Shown here: piece by piece, positions 10,958-22,000 of the stretch
Numbering within the stretch: position 1 is the first letter of the stretch
Layout: each line of letters begins with the position of its first letter
NCBI GenBank assembly: GCA_033064195.1
Contig: JARBJD010000359.1
Coordinates: 1 to 64,000, forward strand
DNA from: Blattamonas nauphoetae
Lineage: Eukaryota > Preaxostyla > Oxymonadida
Length of the DNA: 64,000 nt
Reading direction: 5' to 3'
Notes under the pieces: generated by a model
The model's database searches: none
Told to the model about the DNA's origin: nothing
The model's input: only the letters and a program-made list of their open reading frames with translations
Position numbers and translations under genes: made by a program

Positions 10958-11925
10958 AAGTTGATGAAAAGTTGACTAAAATGATGTGCTAGTGAAGTGA
11001 GAACGGCCCACAAAATGGAAGTGAATTGAGGAAAATGAAGAGGAATGGTGAAGAGATCAAATGTGAAATGGGGAGAGAAAGTGATGAAATGAAAGGGACT
11101 ACAGTCGGTTTTGAAGTGACAAAAACGGTCAAAAGTTGTGAAGTGAAAACATGAAAAAGTGACTTTATGGGAGAACTATCCGACAAAATCTCCTCAAAAT
11201 TTGAGCACACCTTACTCAGACCGTGAGAAAGAAGGATTTGTAACGAAATTCAGATTAAAAAAATCCATAGTGTCAAAATGTTGGTGCAAGAGTGTCGTCA
11301 GAGGTGTGATCGAAGAACCGACAAAATGAAACTAATGAAATGCGCTATACGTCTCGCGTTGACTTATGTTCGTTAAAATGATGTAATAACGGAGTAAATG
11401 AAGTGAAAGTAGTGAAATGTGAAAATTCATGAAAAAGTGTCCGAATGTAGAGGTGTCAAAAGTTTTCAGAGATGAATGACACCAAAAGGCGTCAACTACC
11501 GTTTTCACACCCAAAAACACCGAAAGACGACGAAAAGTGACCTAAAGGACATAGTCCTGAACGTCCATACCTTTTCTAAAAAAATCTCAAAAAACGAGAA
11601 AAAAACCTCAATGGGTCGGATCAAACCAAAAATCTCAGAAGTGCTTTTTATCGAAAATCCTACCTTTCAAAATGATTTCCGTCGCAATCAAACGTATTTG
11701 AGCACAATTTGAGCCATAAAGGTGTCATAGTGGCGAAATCCGAACATCGACTTTTTCGTCACTTTTTCGACATAAGTTCGGTACACAGCTCGACGAATTC
11801 TCAACCGATTTTGATCAAACCTCTTTTGATCGATGACCTCCTGTGTCCCCGAGATTTTAGATTTTTTTTCAGAATTTTTCGAAATGGTTATCATGTTGGA
11901 TTTCAGTGATTTGTGGAAAACAAGG
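10958..11925 (+). repeat. Left copy of a ~1 kb inverted repeat (Polinton TIR candidate)
   Basis: From AAAGTTGATGAAAAG onward this matches the reverse complement of the window's right end. The outer 270 bp (10,958-11,230) are about 97% identical by eye. The middle (about 11,330-11,480) is not clearly alignable, and the inner part (11,690-11,920) is similar with many differences. Long terminal inverted repeats whose tips are kept most alike are typical of Polintons. Copies lie 51 kb apart, pointing towards each other, and have Polinton-type gene remnants just inside. Confidence 0.75.
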
Positions 11926-11965
11926 AAAAACCACCAAAAAATGACGACAAAAATAGGTCAACGAT

Positions 11966-12745
11966 TTATGATTGTTTCTGACGATCGTCCAAATATCTCT
12001 TCACTTTACTTGCGAGCGTTGTATTCAGTGATTTCGATAATCTGTGAACTGCAAGAGCTTCAAAGAAACACATATTGTCGAATTTCAGGATTCCATTGTC
12101 ATCACCGAATTGAACTGGTTTGCCTTTATCGAATCCGATGAAGAGAACAAAATTTACATCGTAAAATTCAAACCAGAGTAGTTTCGCAATGTGACATACA
12201 ATGTCATTTCGCATAATCTTATTCAGAATTCCTGTCGTGAATGTTGTAAGCTGTTTCTCAGGAATAGATTTCCAATCAACTGGTTCCGCTTTATATTTGG
12301 TGAATTCTTCAAGAAGCTGATCATATTTAGTTGTCCCAGGAATGAGTTCAATATTTTTCTCATCACAGAATCGAATGAGATCGAGTGCGATGAGATGTTG
12401 AAGTTCCATGACTTCGATACATCTGTACACGTACATTGCATATTCATCAAGATGAAAATTGAAACCATACATGAGATTCAGTAGTTTCGTTAAAGAATCC
12501 ATTCCAATGAGACCAATCATAACCTACTTGTCATGATTGTATTTTAGTCGTGGGAAAACATCTGAAATGAATTTAGTAACTTTTTCTGTCGTGTGAGGAG
12601 GTTTACAGCCAAGCTTATTCAGTTCACTTTGCAATTCCTTCCAGAGTGCATCACGAGTCTGGAATGGATTTGCATGAATATTTAATCGAAGAATTGCTCC
12701 AGCAATTTGGTCTTTCGGTTGATTCTTGAATGAGTTGCTTGTCAT
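11966..12745 (-). pseudogene. Polinton polymerase N-terminal-like gene remnant beside the left inverted repeat
   Basis: Minus-strand frames start after a gene-border cassette with MTSNSFKNQPKDQ and end with a stretch containing DNMCFFEALAVHRLSKSL. The latter has the same N-x-C-F-F-x-A motif and spacing style as the N-terminal region of the two polymerases to the left, but the rest is not alignable by eye, so this belongs to a different Polinton family. No exonuclease or polymerase motif is present. It reads outward, towards the inverted repeat. Fossil, broken. Confidence 0.55.
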
Positions 12746-12790
12746 TTTATATAGAATTAAAAAATTGGAAAAAAAATAAAACGAGACCGT
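12746..12790 (-). promoter_or_regulatory. Polinton start element before the 11,966-12,745 remnant
   Basis: On the coding strand TTTTATTTTTTTTCC, AATTTTTTAATT and CTATATAAAATG are seen, the same start element as in the left cluster. It shows that this gene shares the regulatory style of the other Polintons. Confidence 0.7.
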
Positions 12791-13860
12791 TTTGAGTGTA
12801 TTCTGATGAAGGTGATAAATGACCTTAATTTTTGAAATAGACCAAAAACTTACTTCAAAATTGACACTTTAGAATGAGGTTGTTTTTTGGACTAAATTTT
12901 GAAAATAACTCCCAAAATTTGACACTTCTAAAATTCATTGAGGATTCTTAATACAAGATTCAAAATTGGTTCAATCGGCATGGAGATCAAGATATCAATT
13001 TCTATTCCGAGACCACAAATAATTACTTTCGTCTCTATAACTACTAACATTCACAGCTGAGTTGGAACAGATGAAACCCATGAAAGTGGAGAATTGGATA
13101 CAAATTTCGTTCCTCACATTCAAAGAGGGAAGTGAGACGAGTCCTTCCGAGTCGGGAGAGAAGAGAGGCTTCGAGAGACGTTGGGTCTGAGGCGATTCGG
13201 ATTTGGATGTGTCAGTCTCGGTGTCGGGTGCAGAATCGGAGTGAGAGAGACGACGGATGAGAGGGTGGTGTTGGAGTGCTCACAATCCGCATCCGTCTCA
13301 CCCTCTCCTCCGCTCCACCCACACGCACCCCTCCCCTCTATCCTCTCCCCACTGCCACACCCACTTCACCCCTCTCTCCAATCTCTCGTGCATGAAGCGG
13401 TGATGTGTTCCGCATCTCCTCATCAATCGGTGCTTTCGGTGTGTCTCCCCGCCCTCCACACACAACACCCTTTTCCGCCCTCACCATCCAACATCGGCGC
13501 CATCAACTTCCCATCAAGACCATCAGATTCAAGAGGCGAGTCCACGCACTCCATCGCTCCCACGTAGAAGATCTGGCTCTGGCTGTGTTCTCCTCTTTCA
13601 CAATCGCCTCGTCCGACGGAAGAAGAGCGAATGGAGGCGAGCATGTTTGGTTGGGTTGGTTGAGCGAGGAGTGATGCTCATCGTTTTCGTCGTGATTCGC
13701 TCTGAACCGAAACACTGGGACAGTCTCTTCCTTCGATTCCTCTCCACTCGCCAGTGCAGTCTTTGACAAGTGAATAACTTGTTCTTTGTCGATCCTGTCC
13801 CTTGAATTGTTCTGGAAAAGACTTTTTTGCCTTCGCTGCGCCTATGATGTCCTGTTAGGT
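12791..13860. other. Stretch without a recognisable gene, C-rich on + in its middle
   Basis: 12,800-12,990 is AT-rich and resembles, weakly and inverted, the stretch upstream of the gene at 62,421. 13,270-13,550 is rich in CCTC/CACCC words and has several overlapping open frames on both strands, none with a recognisable domain. It may be decayed host sequence into which the 13,869 element inserted. Confidence 0.4.
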
Positions 13861-14376
13861 CTTCTGTGTAGGCTTGTCTGACCGGCACTGACCGGTCAGT
13901 TTTCACCGAAAAGTACTGACGGTCACTGACCGGAGTTATTTCGGAACCCACAATCGGAATTTACCATTTCTCCGAAGTGTTTTCATTTTAAACAGAAAAA
14001 AGAGTTATTGACATGAGGTGTGATAGAAACCAGGAATCAGACACAGAAATGACTCTATTCGTGATAATTAAATCAGATTCAATAAGAAAGAACTTACAAA
14101 TACCTGTTCTTAGAGTTCAGAGAGAAAAAGTACGATCAATGGGTTCGATCCGACCTGTCCGTCACAGATTTGCCCTCTTGTGAAACAGTCGTGTATCCAA
14201 CGGATTTTCAATTCACATGAAGTCAATTTACGAAGTGGAAGAGTCGGAAAATGTTAAAATGGTTGAATAATGGACACGTAGTTTTAATCTCTTCTTCCTT
14301 CGTCTCTCAACATCCTCTCCTTCATTCCATCGCTTGTTTTATCTCCTGGACCCCTCTCCCCGCATCGCATCTCTCT

Positions 14377-16400
14377 TCATCTTGTCTCCATCAACCCGCT
14401 CGTCATCCTCCCTCGATTCGAACTCGCTCTTCTCTTTTTTTCCTGTTCTGGCGAGCGAGCCAGCTGGGCAGTGCGCATCTTCTTTCTCAGAGCAGCCAGT
14501 TTGTCTTTAGCGGCGGAGTGCACCGACTCTTCCTCCTCTTTCAGTTCCTTCGCTTTCGCTTCGGCGGCCGATGTAGCTTCCTTCCCTTCTTCGTGGGCAT
14601 GCTCGATTTCTTCCTTTCCTGTCTTCCACATTTCATCGCATTCGATCGTATCGGCCCTTTGTCGGAACTCGCTGCTTGCGTGTTCGAGATCCTTCCTTTC
14701 CTGTTTCATCGACTCTGCCTTCTTCTTCAGTTCTTCTCCTTGCTACTTCCGCCTCTCTCCGTCTTGGTTGTACTTCTCTTCGGTCGCTTTAAGGTCATCG
14801 ATGCCCTTCCGAACTCGTTCTTTGGCATTTTGGCGAACCTTCTCAAAATCATTCAGACGGAAAATTTCGGCTGCAAGACCTTCTGTATCGCCTTCCTTCC
14901 CTGTTTTTGTGCAATTGTTCGCTGGTGATCGCATTTTCGCGTCAGACAGACGAGACATGGACGGCTTGACGAACTCGTCTTTGCAGCTGAAGTAGCAGTC
15001 ATCAAATTCGGAAATTCAGATCGGCATGTTGTGCAGTCGGCATTTTGACATGCAGTTTGAGTCGACCGGCTCGTCTTCGGGCATCTCATCGTCTTCAGTA
15101 ATGGGAGTGTCCTCGAAGCCATCCCGAGATTGGAGAGGACGATCCACAGCGATGGATTGGATCGTGTTGCTCTTTTGCGAGTTTACCTTCACATCGACAC
15201 ACTTTTGAGTGCAGAAAGAGTCCAGCTACACCTGACACGACATGATCGTGTTGGTACAAGTTCCGAGGCACGTTTCCAGCGATGCTTCCGTTTCCCGCAC
15301 CATATCAGCAAAGTGGGCATCGATTGGTGAAGAATGTGTGGTGTTTGACGTTGTGTTGTCCCGTCTGGTCGTGTTTGTTGCGTTCTGCACAGGAGCCGAA
15401 TAGAAGGACGAGAAAGTCTGGTTTTCGTGTCCCCCAAACTCCATCAGGCAAAGTGTGTCGCATTCTGATACGTGGTTGTCGCATTCCGACGCCTTCCCCA
15501 TCATACAAATGCCCAGTTACTGGTTCACATCTTGCGACTCGCTCCGTGCATGCGAGCATTCATCGATGCATTCTAACGATGACAGAGCCAAGCATTTCTC
15601 TGCAATTTGTTTGTAGGCGTTGAGACACGCGTTGGTTCCCTTGTTTGAGATTGACTCGGATTCGCATTGGATGAGGCAATCCTCACGCTCTGGCACACAC
15701 TGTTGGATGCAGCCGGTGAGGCAGGAAACACACACAGAGTGGTCGGTCGATGAGGAGCACCGTTGTCGCACTTCTCCTGGCATTGATCCACACACATCAA
15801 AATCTGGGAAAGGAGAAAGACGGAGCGGGGATGAAGAGAGGTGAATGTTAGCGAGAATAACGTAAGTAAATAATTCGAACAATATCCACAAAAATGCCCG
15901 AGAGGGGCAATTTCCCTAAAATGGGCGTGAGGCATACACGACGAACACTCCGAATCACAATCCACTGAAAGTGCCAGATCTTGTGTCTGTCTGCGAGAAT
16001 TGACAGGACATTGGAGGAGAGGTTGACTGTCTTACCGGATTCTGTAGGGAAGTGGCTCTTCTGGAATCGTCGGATAGAACAGGATTCGTGTGTGTATTCG
16101 AACCAACTTCACATCTTCTCCTGTTTCTTTATTCTCACTCCGTGTTCTATTTATTACCTTTGTTTCTTCAGCTGATGGAATCTGAATCTTTCTTTCACTC
16201 ATCTCCTTCTGACTTCTTTCGTCAGCTGCAAGCTTCCTGAGCACGCTTTCCCTCTCATTTTCGAGATATCCGACTACCATGTGCACTGTGGAGAAAATGT
16301 AAGAGTTAAAAGTGGATCATACTGTGAAAGATGAACACTCTTACAAGATGAAGACGAAGGAGGGATCAGAGTTGATACCATCGAGATTTCAATCTAAAAC
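14377..16400 (-). pseudogene. Decayed secreted cysteine-rich / coiled-coil host-type gene
   Basis: Reading leftwards there are exon-like pieces with good splice signals (an acceptor CTGTTTTAG near 16,395, a donor GTAAGAG near 16,343, acceptors CTCCACAG near 16,285 and TTTCCCAG near 15,806). Then comes a cysteine-rich part with CVSCLTGCIQQCVPEREDC and several N-x-T sites (15,230-15,770), followed by a glutamate/lysine-rich coiled coil (14,377-14,960). The frame from about 15,770 to 14,377 is coherent but interrupted by four in-frame stops of all three kinds; the part before it needs at least one frame change. All four stops could arise by one C-to-T change from CAA, CAG or CGA. It lies inside the 13,869-18,012 element. 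Family not recognised. Confidence 0.6.
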
Positions 16401-16648
16401 AGATGTGAGGAGGAGAAAATGAACCATTTGTGCAACCGCTTCCGATTAAAGTTTTCGTTTAAGCCAAATTTCGCGAGACGGTCTTGATCCATCCTGTCTT
16501 TTTTTCCGGTGAGCAGAAACAATGGAAATAAGGTTGCCAAACGGGATCAGTTAGTAAATATTGACAGATATATCTACTGGCATGTCAGATTCACGTTCTT
16601 AACATGCCACTTAAGGATCCTCTGAGATCTGACCCTTTGATGAATTTA

Positions 16649-17967
16649 CAGGGTGAGCGAAAAGTTGTCTGATCCGATGGGTTGATCGATTTTTCTTCTC
16701 AATTTTGAATCACTGCTTGTTCATGTATCTGCTTTTGTCCAACGATTTTGATGGCAAATAAATGCATTTTCTTCGCAACTTAGGACTTCTCGATGACACG
16801 ATCACTGTAGACAAATGACGAGATTTCGATGCGGCGGACAACTGCGGACAGGATTCGTATCGTTCAAAAATATTATCGCTATCAGACCGTGGCAGCCGTT
16901 ATTCAGCACTGGGAAGGACCTGATCCACCATGCACAGAGACAATTAAGAATTTGATTAGAAGGTTCGAGGAGACTGGTACTGTCGCGGATCTGCCCCGAT
17001 CCGGTCGACCAATCACAACATCAACTCCGGAGAACCAGGATCGTGTGAGAGATCACTTCCGCCTTCAACCTACTCGTTCTGTACGGCAATCGACACAAGA
17101 CTTGATGATCCCTCGGACATCTCTTCGGAAGATCGTTGATCAGGTCGGATTAAAAGCCTATCGCCTTCAACATACGCATTGGCTTTTTGATCAGGACTAC
17201 GTCGAGCGGCGCAGCTTTGCAGAATGGATGATACGGGAGCACGGACATGATCCCACATTCATTGACCGAATATGGTTCACAGACGAATCAAAATTCTCTC
17301 TCGATCAAACAATTAATACTCACAATTCATATTACTACGCAACCGAGAATCCACACTACCATGTGGAAATACCTCACTCAAAACTCGGCGTCAATGTTTG
17401 GTGCGCTGTTTCAACTTACGGGATTATCGGCCCTGTTTTTTATGAAGGGACTATGACTGCTGAAAAATATAGGGAGATGTTGACAACGGCCTTCTTCCCC
17501 ATCCGAAGAGAGATGGATCCAACTGGGGCGACCTGGTTCATGCAAGACGGCGCCCCAGCCCATACAGCGCATGACACCGTAGACTTTCTCCAATCCAAGC
17601 TAGGAAATCATTGGATCGGAAAGAACGGTCCGAATCAATGGCCAGCCAGAAGTCCAGACCTCACACCTTGTGACTTCTGGCTGTGGAGTGCAATCGCTGA
17701 AAGGGTCTTTCCGGCAGATCCTCGAACTGTTGACCAACTGAGGGGGCTCATAACCGACGCAATCAGGGATCTCGCACGGGATGAGATAGTTCGAGCGTGT
17801 CGAAATGTAATTCATCGTTGTCAGCTGTGCATAGATAGGGAAGGAAACTCGGTTGAGATCTAATTATGATTTATGTTTCATTTCGCTCATCTAAATGATT
17901 TTTCATCACTTTTTTGACAAAAGACGTCGATCAACCCATCGGATCAGACAACTTTTCGCCCACCCTG
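16649..17967 (+). mobile_element. Mariner-type transposon (DD41D), apparently complete
   Basis: The inverted ends of about 41 bp start CAGGGTG(A/G)GCGAAAAG and differ at one position. The element is flanked by TA on both sides (16,647-16,648 and 17,968-17,969). Length is 1,319 bp with one open transposase frame covering most of it. It sits 45 bp from the right end of the larger TIR element, so it inserted later. The near-identical ends and open frame point to a recent arrival. Confidence 0.95.
16829..17863 (+). CDS. Mariner-superfamily transposase, DD41D type (344 aa)
   Basis: This is a cut-and-paste transposase of the IS630-Tc1-mariner superfamily that acts on the flanking TIRs. N-terminal residues 1-110 form the paired helix-turn-helix region (LPRSGRP linker near 56-62). 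The catalytic core has WFTDESKF (D152), WFMQDGAPAH (D240) and SPDLTPCDFWLW (D282). With 41 residues between the second and third aspartates it is of the DD41D kind, not the classical DD34D. The frame is uninterrupted, all three catalytic residues are present, and the length is normal for the family, so it may be active. The ATG at 16,829 is the first in frame. Confidence 0.95.
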   Translation: MRRTTADRIRIVQKYYRYQTVAAVIQHWEGPDPPCTETIKNLIRRFEETGTVADLPRSGRPITTSTPENQDRVRDHFRLQPTRSVRQSTQDLMIPRTSLRKIVDQVGLKAYRLQHTHWLFDQDYVERRSFAEWMIREHGHDPTFIDRIWFTDESKFSLDQTINTHNSYYYATENPHYHVEIPHSKLGVNVWCAVSTYGIIGPVFYEGTMTAEKYREMLTTAFFPIRREMDPTGATWFMQDGAPAHTAHDTVDFLQSKLGNHWIGKNGPNQWPARSPDLTPCDFWLWSAIAERVFPADPRTVDQLRGLITDAIRDLARDEIVRACRNVIHRCQLCIDREGNSVEI

Positions 17968-18182
17968 TACTACTGACACTGACCGGCACTTTTGGCCGGT
18001 CAGACAAGCCTACTTCTGTGAGTCATCAGAGGATTATTCTGTCATCGATAGTCAACTCTGTGGGAGACCGTGAATCTTCATTGAATTGTCGAAGCGGGAT
18101 TCTCAATTAAAATGGGTCGATCAAAACTTGATGGGTTTTAGTCGATTTGCTTGATGGGTTATAGTCGGTCCCCAAAAGCACA

Positions 18183-18515
18183 GCGTGCGGTTTTCAAGTG
18201 GTTTCAGGATCGCTAATGAAAAATAGGTTCTTGATGACAGTGAATCTGTCAAAAAACAAAGCTGGGATGGGAAGGCCAAGAAATTGCGGAAATGATCAAA
18301 ACGAACAAAATGATCACACCGCTCACTCCAAACAACTGCAAAATCGGCAACGTTCCATGAAAGACAGTGTGAGGCGTTTACGTGGAACATGGCGATCGAA
18401 CGAATTGATCTCTCGCACAACAACCTCCAGAACGAGGGAGCTGAAGGCTGTTCAAAGGCCTTCTGCTTGGACAAGATCTACCACCTGACGCATCTATACA
18501 TAAATTCGAATCGGA
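18183..18515 (+). pseudogene. LRR (RI-like) protein fragment
   Basis: Pieces of leucine-rich repeats are readable in shifting frames: FLMTVNLSKNKAGMG near 18,230-18,275, NCKIGNV near 18,333, and ERIDLSHNNLQNEGAEG near 18,393-18,445. The pattern L-x-x-(V/I)-x-L-S-x-N-x belongs to ribonuclease-inhibitor-like LRRs. Fragments of a close relative occur on the minus strand at 45,881-45,965, 40,906-41,000 and 36,165-36,337. The right end merges with the start of the 6.8 kb duplication at ATTCGAATCGG. Decayed host-type gene. Confidence 0.65.
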
Positions 18516-18771
18516 TTCTGGGATGCCCTCGACATTGTCTTTTTCGTTCAATTCGCCTGCAACCATCATCCAAAATCAAATTACTCCTGTTTCTCGCTCC
18601 GATTCCCACGCTGGCCCATTCGTTACTGATCCATCTCGCTCACCTCCTCTCCAAGCCATCTCCGTCTCCTCACACACTCCAACGCAAAACACAACACCAA
18701 AAGCATCACTAATCCTGAGTATTTTGTCATTTCTCTCTTATCTATCCCTTATCTGCGATTCCTAAAACCGA

Positions 18772-19086
18772 TTACTTGATACCTCCGTCGCGGAGGTGTC
18801 GATTGATCGGTGGTGTCCAAACTCCGGTTTTGAAAACCAATCTAGGTGTCCAAATTCCGGTGAAAATGACAAGTGTCAAGATTTCGTTGATTCGATCACA
18901 AATGTCCAAAAATCTGCGCCCCTCAACTCTGAGCATGGTATTAAAGGGAGAGCTGTCCAACATAATTCCTTGCCCAAATTATGATCTCATCCATCGAATA
19001 GCCGACAACGAACGAGGACCTCTAAGTGAAGTGAGGGAGGGAAAAAGAAAATGTTCGTTTTGTGTGTTTATTGTTTCTGCTCAGGT
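18772..19086. other. 3' flank of copy 1 gene with a repeated GGTGTCCAAA word
   Basis: ACCTCCGTCGCGGAGGT is a short inverted repeat near 18,780, followed by GGTGTCCAAACTCCGG and, about 40 bp on, AGGTGTCCAAATTCCGG. The same occurs in copy 2 near 26,690. The iterated word recalls the ends of the TIR elements in this window, but no partner end was found. Confidence 0.4.
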
Positions 19087-22000
19087 TTACTTCCTTGTTC
19101 GTTCGTCGAAGAAATCCTTGCTGTGCCAATAATTCAGATTTCCTCCAGGCAAAACAGTTGCATTTGTCTCGGAATAAGGTTCATCGAAACTGAATATCGA
19201 ATTTCGATCGGTGGTGAGTTGATCTTGAGTTTCAGATTCATCAAGCACATCAGGGAGAGGGTCACTGGCTACAGGTGTGGTGGACAGAACACTGACTGGC
19301 AAACTACTGACTGTCACGTTTTCGAGATTTGCCGTGTTGGTTTTGGAGCCCTCAGCTAATGATTGAACGGCGGTCAAATATTTCGATTGATCGCCATTTG
19401 GACCACAAAGAAGAGAAGCAAGATCATTCCAGGAAAACAGACGTTCTCCAAGACGTGTAAACAGATCTTTCGTTGTCAGAATGATGTTTGATCGGATATG
19501 GTTCATCATCTCTATGAGTGCTTTTGTTGCCATTCATTTACAATCCGTGCATCTCCTTTGAAAGACTGAACCACAAATTTATGTCTTGTTCGGCAGAGTG
19601 GAGAGTATTAAAGACATATCTGATGGCGATATTTTGATCAGGTAGTTCAAGTTCTTCCTCCACCTGATTGATTAGGCTGGCTTTTTCAGATGCATCCAGA
19701 GGCGAATTCTGGATCTGAACGATAAGACTGTTCTCGTCGTTGATGAACTGTCGAAGACAGAGAGAGCAGCCGACAATCACTTCTCGAGGGACTTGCTGGA
19801 AGAATAGTTTTCCATTGATCATAGATTTGAGCGTGTTCTTGTCAATGACTGACAAAGTGGTGCGTTCGATGGACGACAATATCTGGTCTGGATTGTCCAA
19901 TGTCTTCTGCATCACCAGACATTCACACAGAAAGTCTCTGTCCGATTGTTCAAGTCGATTTGATTGAAGTCCTTTCAATGCTTCATGCCATTTGGTGACG
20001 TAATGGTCTTTGAAAGAGAATTGTGACAGACGATGGTAGGTTGTCTTTCCTGATTTCAGCTCCCCAGTAACCAGTTCGAGTAGAGTTCGCTTGTCGTGTT
20101 CATTGACATCCTTGCCTTTAACGAGAGTCTCGAAATATCTTGCTTCTTCCTCCTCGAGTGGACGTTGGATTGACAGAAACGCGAGCAGCAAATCTATTTC
20201 ATGTTGTTGGAGTGGGGAATCTTTGGAAAGTTTGCCGAGAAGAAACGTTTTCTGTTCCTGAATATGTGAAATATCAAAAAGGAAATGAATCATCATCCGT
20301 TGATGTTCGCCCAAAAATGGATTTGTTCGAAATCGATCGAACAGGACAACCAAGTTTTCGTTGGTAAAGTTCTCCAATGGCCTTTTTTCTACCATATGAT
20401 CCACAAGAAGCTGAAACTGTTCTTTAGCAATGTTCAGGCCATTCTTGAGCTGAAGTTCCATGAAATCGAGATTGCTGATGATTTGTTCTTTCATTGCCCG
20501 AAGTGTATCGAGAAGGGTGCCTTTGTCAAATGTGCCACGCTTACTTGAAGTGATATTCTGTAAAAGAACATTAATTTCATCAAAAATCTCTTCGATCAGT
20601 GTCGGCTCCCCATCGAGACTCCCGATGAATGAAGAGCTGTTCTGTTTCCTATATTTAAGTGATTGTGATGCTCGATGTTGTAAAATATCCAAATTATTCC
20701 GTGCGGTTAACTTTGTTTCTGAATCTTGCGATTGTAGATCCGCCTGAATCTCACGCTTGCGTGCGGCAGGGTTTTCGAGATAATCTATCAAGTAATTCAG
20801 ATCACGAGGAGTGAGTTGATCGATACGATTGAGATATTTCATGCATAAGTGGAGAATGTCTGCAATGATGAGAGATGACCCATTCACATACGAAACCAAC
20901 AGCTGGAAATCACTCTTGCTGATCTGTGCCATGCTTTTTACAAAAGAGTGCAAAGGATCCAGGCATTCCGTAAGTGTATGCTTCTGGTTGATATCAGCTC
21001 CAACAAGTTTCTTCAGATTGGTTAATTGCACAGGTTGCCCACGTCTGAGATGATTCTGTATGGAGAAATGATCCAAAGTGAGTTCACTATCCCCTAAGGA
21101 ATTTCCAATGAGGAGGCTCTTGATCTCAAAAGGAATGAGTGTGCGTACGTTGTAGAGACTAACAGGCAATCTGTTCAGACAGTCCATCGGAACAAACATT
21201 TGAGAGAGAGGAATGGATTTGTTCTTATACAGTTTCTTCACATCGTTGTGGACTGGCCGTGAGCTACCCACTTCACACACACGTGCAATTTCTTCTGTCT
21301 TCGTAAATCCAATCGCTTTCTTCGCTCCCCAAAGTCTGATCATGCACAACGATGCGTAAAGACGAGAGTTTGACTCTTGGGCTTCAGTGGTAGCTGCTTC
21401 GGCATCCTCATTGCCTTCACCATCATCATTGTCTTCACTATCATCATCGTCTCCTTCACTTTCACTGCTTTCGCCGTCTTCACTGTTATCATGGTAGTCA
21501 CTGTCGTCATCATCTTGACTGCTTTCTTCTTCGTCTTCTTCTTCTGCTTCTTCTTCTTCTTCTCTTTCTTTTTTTCTATCCTTTCTTTCTTTTCTTCTAT
21601 CCTTTCTTTCTTTTCTTCTATCCTTTCTTTCTTTTTTTCTATCCTTTCTTTCTTTTCTTCTATCCTTTCTTTCTTTTTCTTCTTGTTCTCTTTCATCTTC
21701 TTCTTCTTCTTCTGTGATTTCGCTGTTATCCTCGCCTTCACCAATTCCACTGCTCTCATCCACATCAATATCCTCTTCGGCCTTGATTTTAGTAACTTCC
21801 AGATATCCGGGTACTTGGTGAGCAGCTAGGATGATTGGCTGATATATAAAAGGGGGTTGAATCGTCTCGTCTTGGACTGGTTGTTGCGGGAAGTATGAAA
21901 AAAGATTGAGAATTGGCGCATCATACACAGCACGAAATGAATCGCTGTCTGATTCGGGTTCTGATGGGACGTTGGCAAGAGGGAAGATATTGTTCTGTTC

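Larger units (their letters stand above)
13869..18012. mobile_element. hAT-like TIR element with 8-bp target duplication and host-type cargo
   Basis: The ends are TAGGCTTGTCTGACCGGC and its exact reverse complement, flanked on both sides by CTTCTGTG (13,861-13,868 and 18,013-18,020), an 8-bp target duplication. Inside both ends the word CTGACCGG / CACTGAC is repeated several times, probably transposase binding sites. Length is 4,144 bp including a nested mariner of 1,319 bp, so about 2.8 kb originally. No hAT transposase is visible. The interior holds a decayed multi-exon host-type gene on the minus strand. It therefore looks like a non-autonomous, gene-carrying (Pack-type) element. Confidence 0.85.

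Noticed and set aside
13181-13770. Overlapping proline/serine-rich frames as a host gene
   Set aside because: Frames are open on both strands because of C-rich composition, with no domain or splice signals that fit.
10300-14160. GGTTCGATC words as tRNA B boxes or tRNA-derived SINEs
   Set aside because: Neither place has an A box at the right distance or a foldable cloverleaf, and the flanks are not repeated as a unit.
21377-21829. Plus-strand phenylalanine-rich frames over the charged repeat (also 29,287-29,808) as membrane proteins
   Set aside because: They are the antisense of the acidic/KERKDRR coding repeat of the large minus-strand gene.
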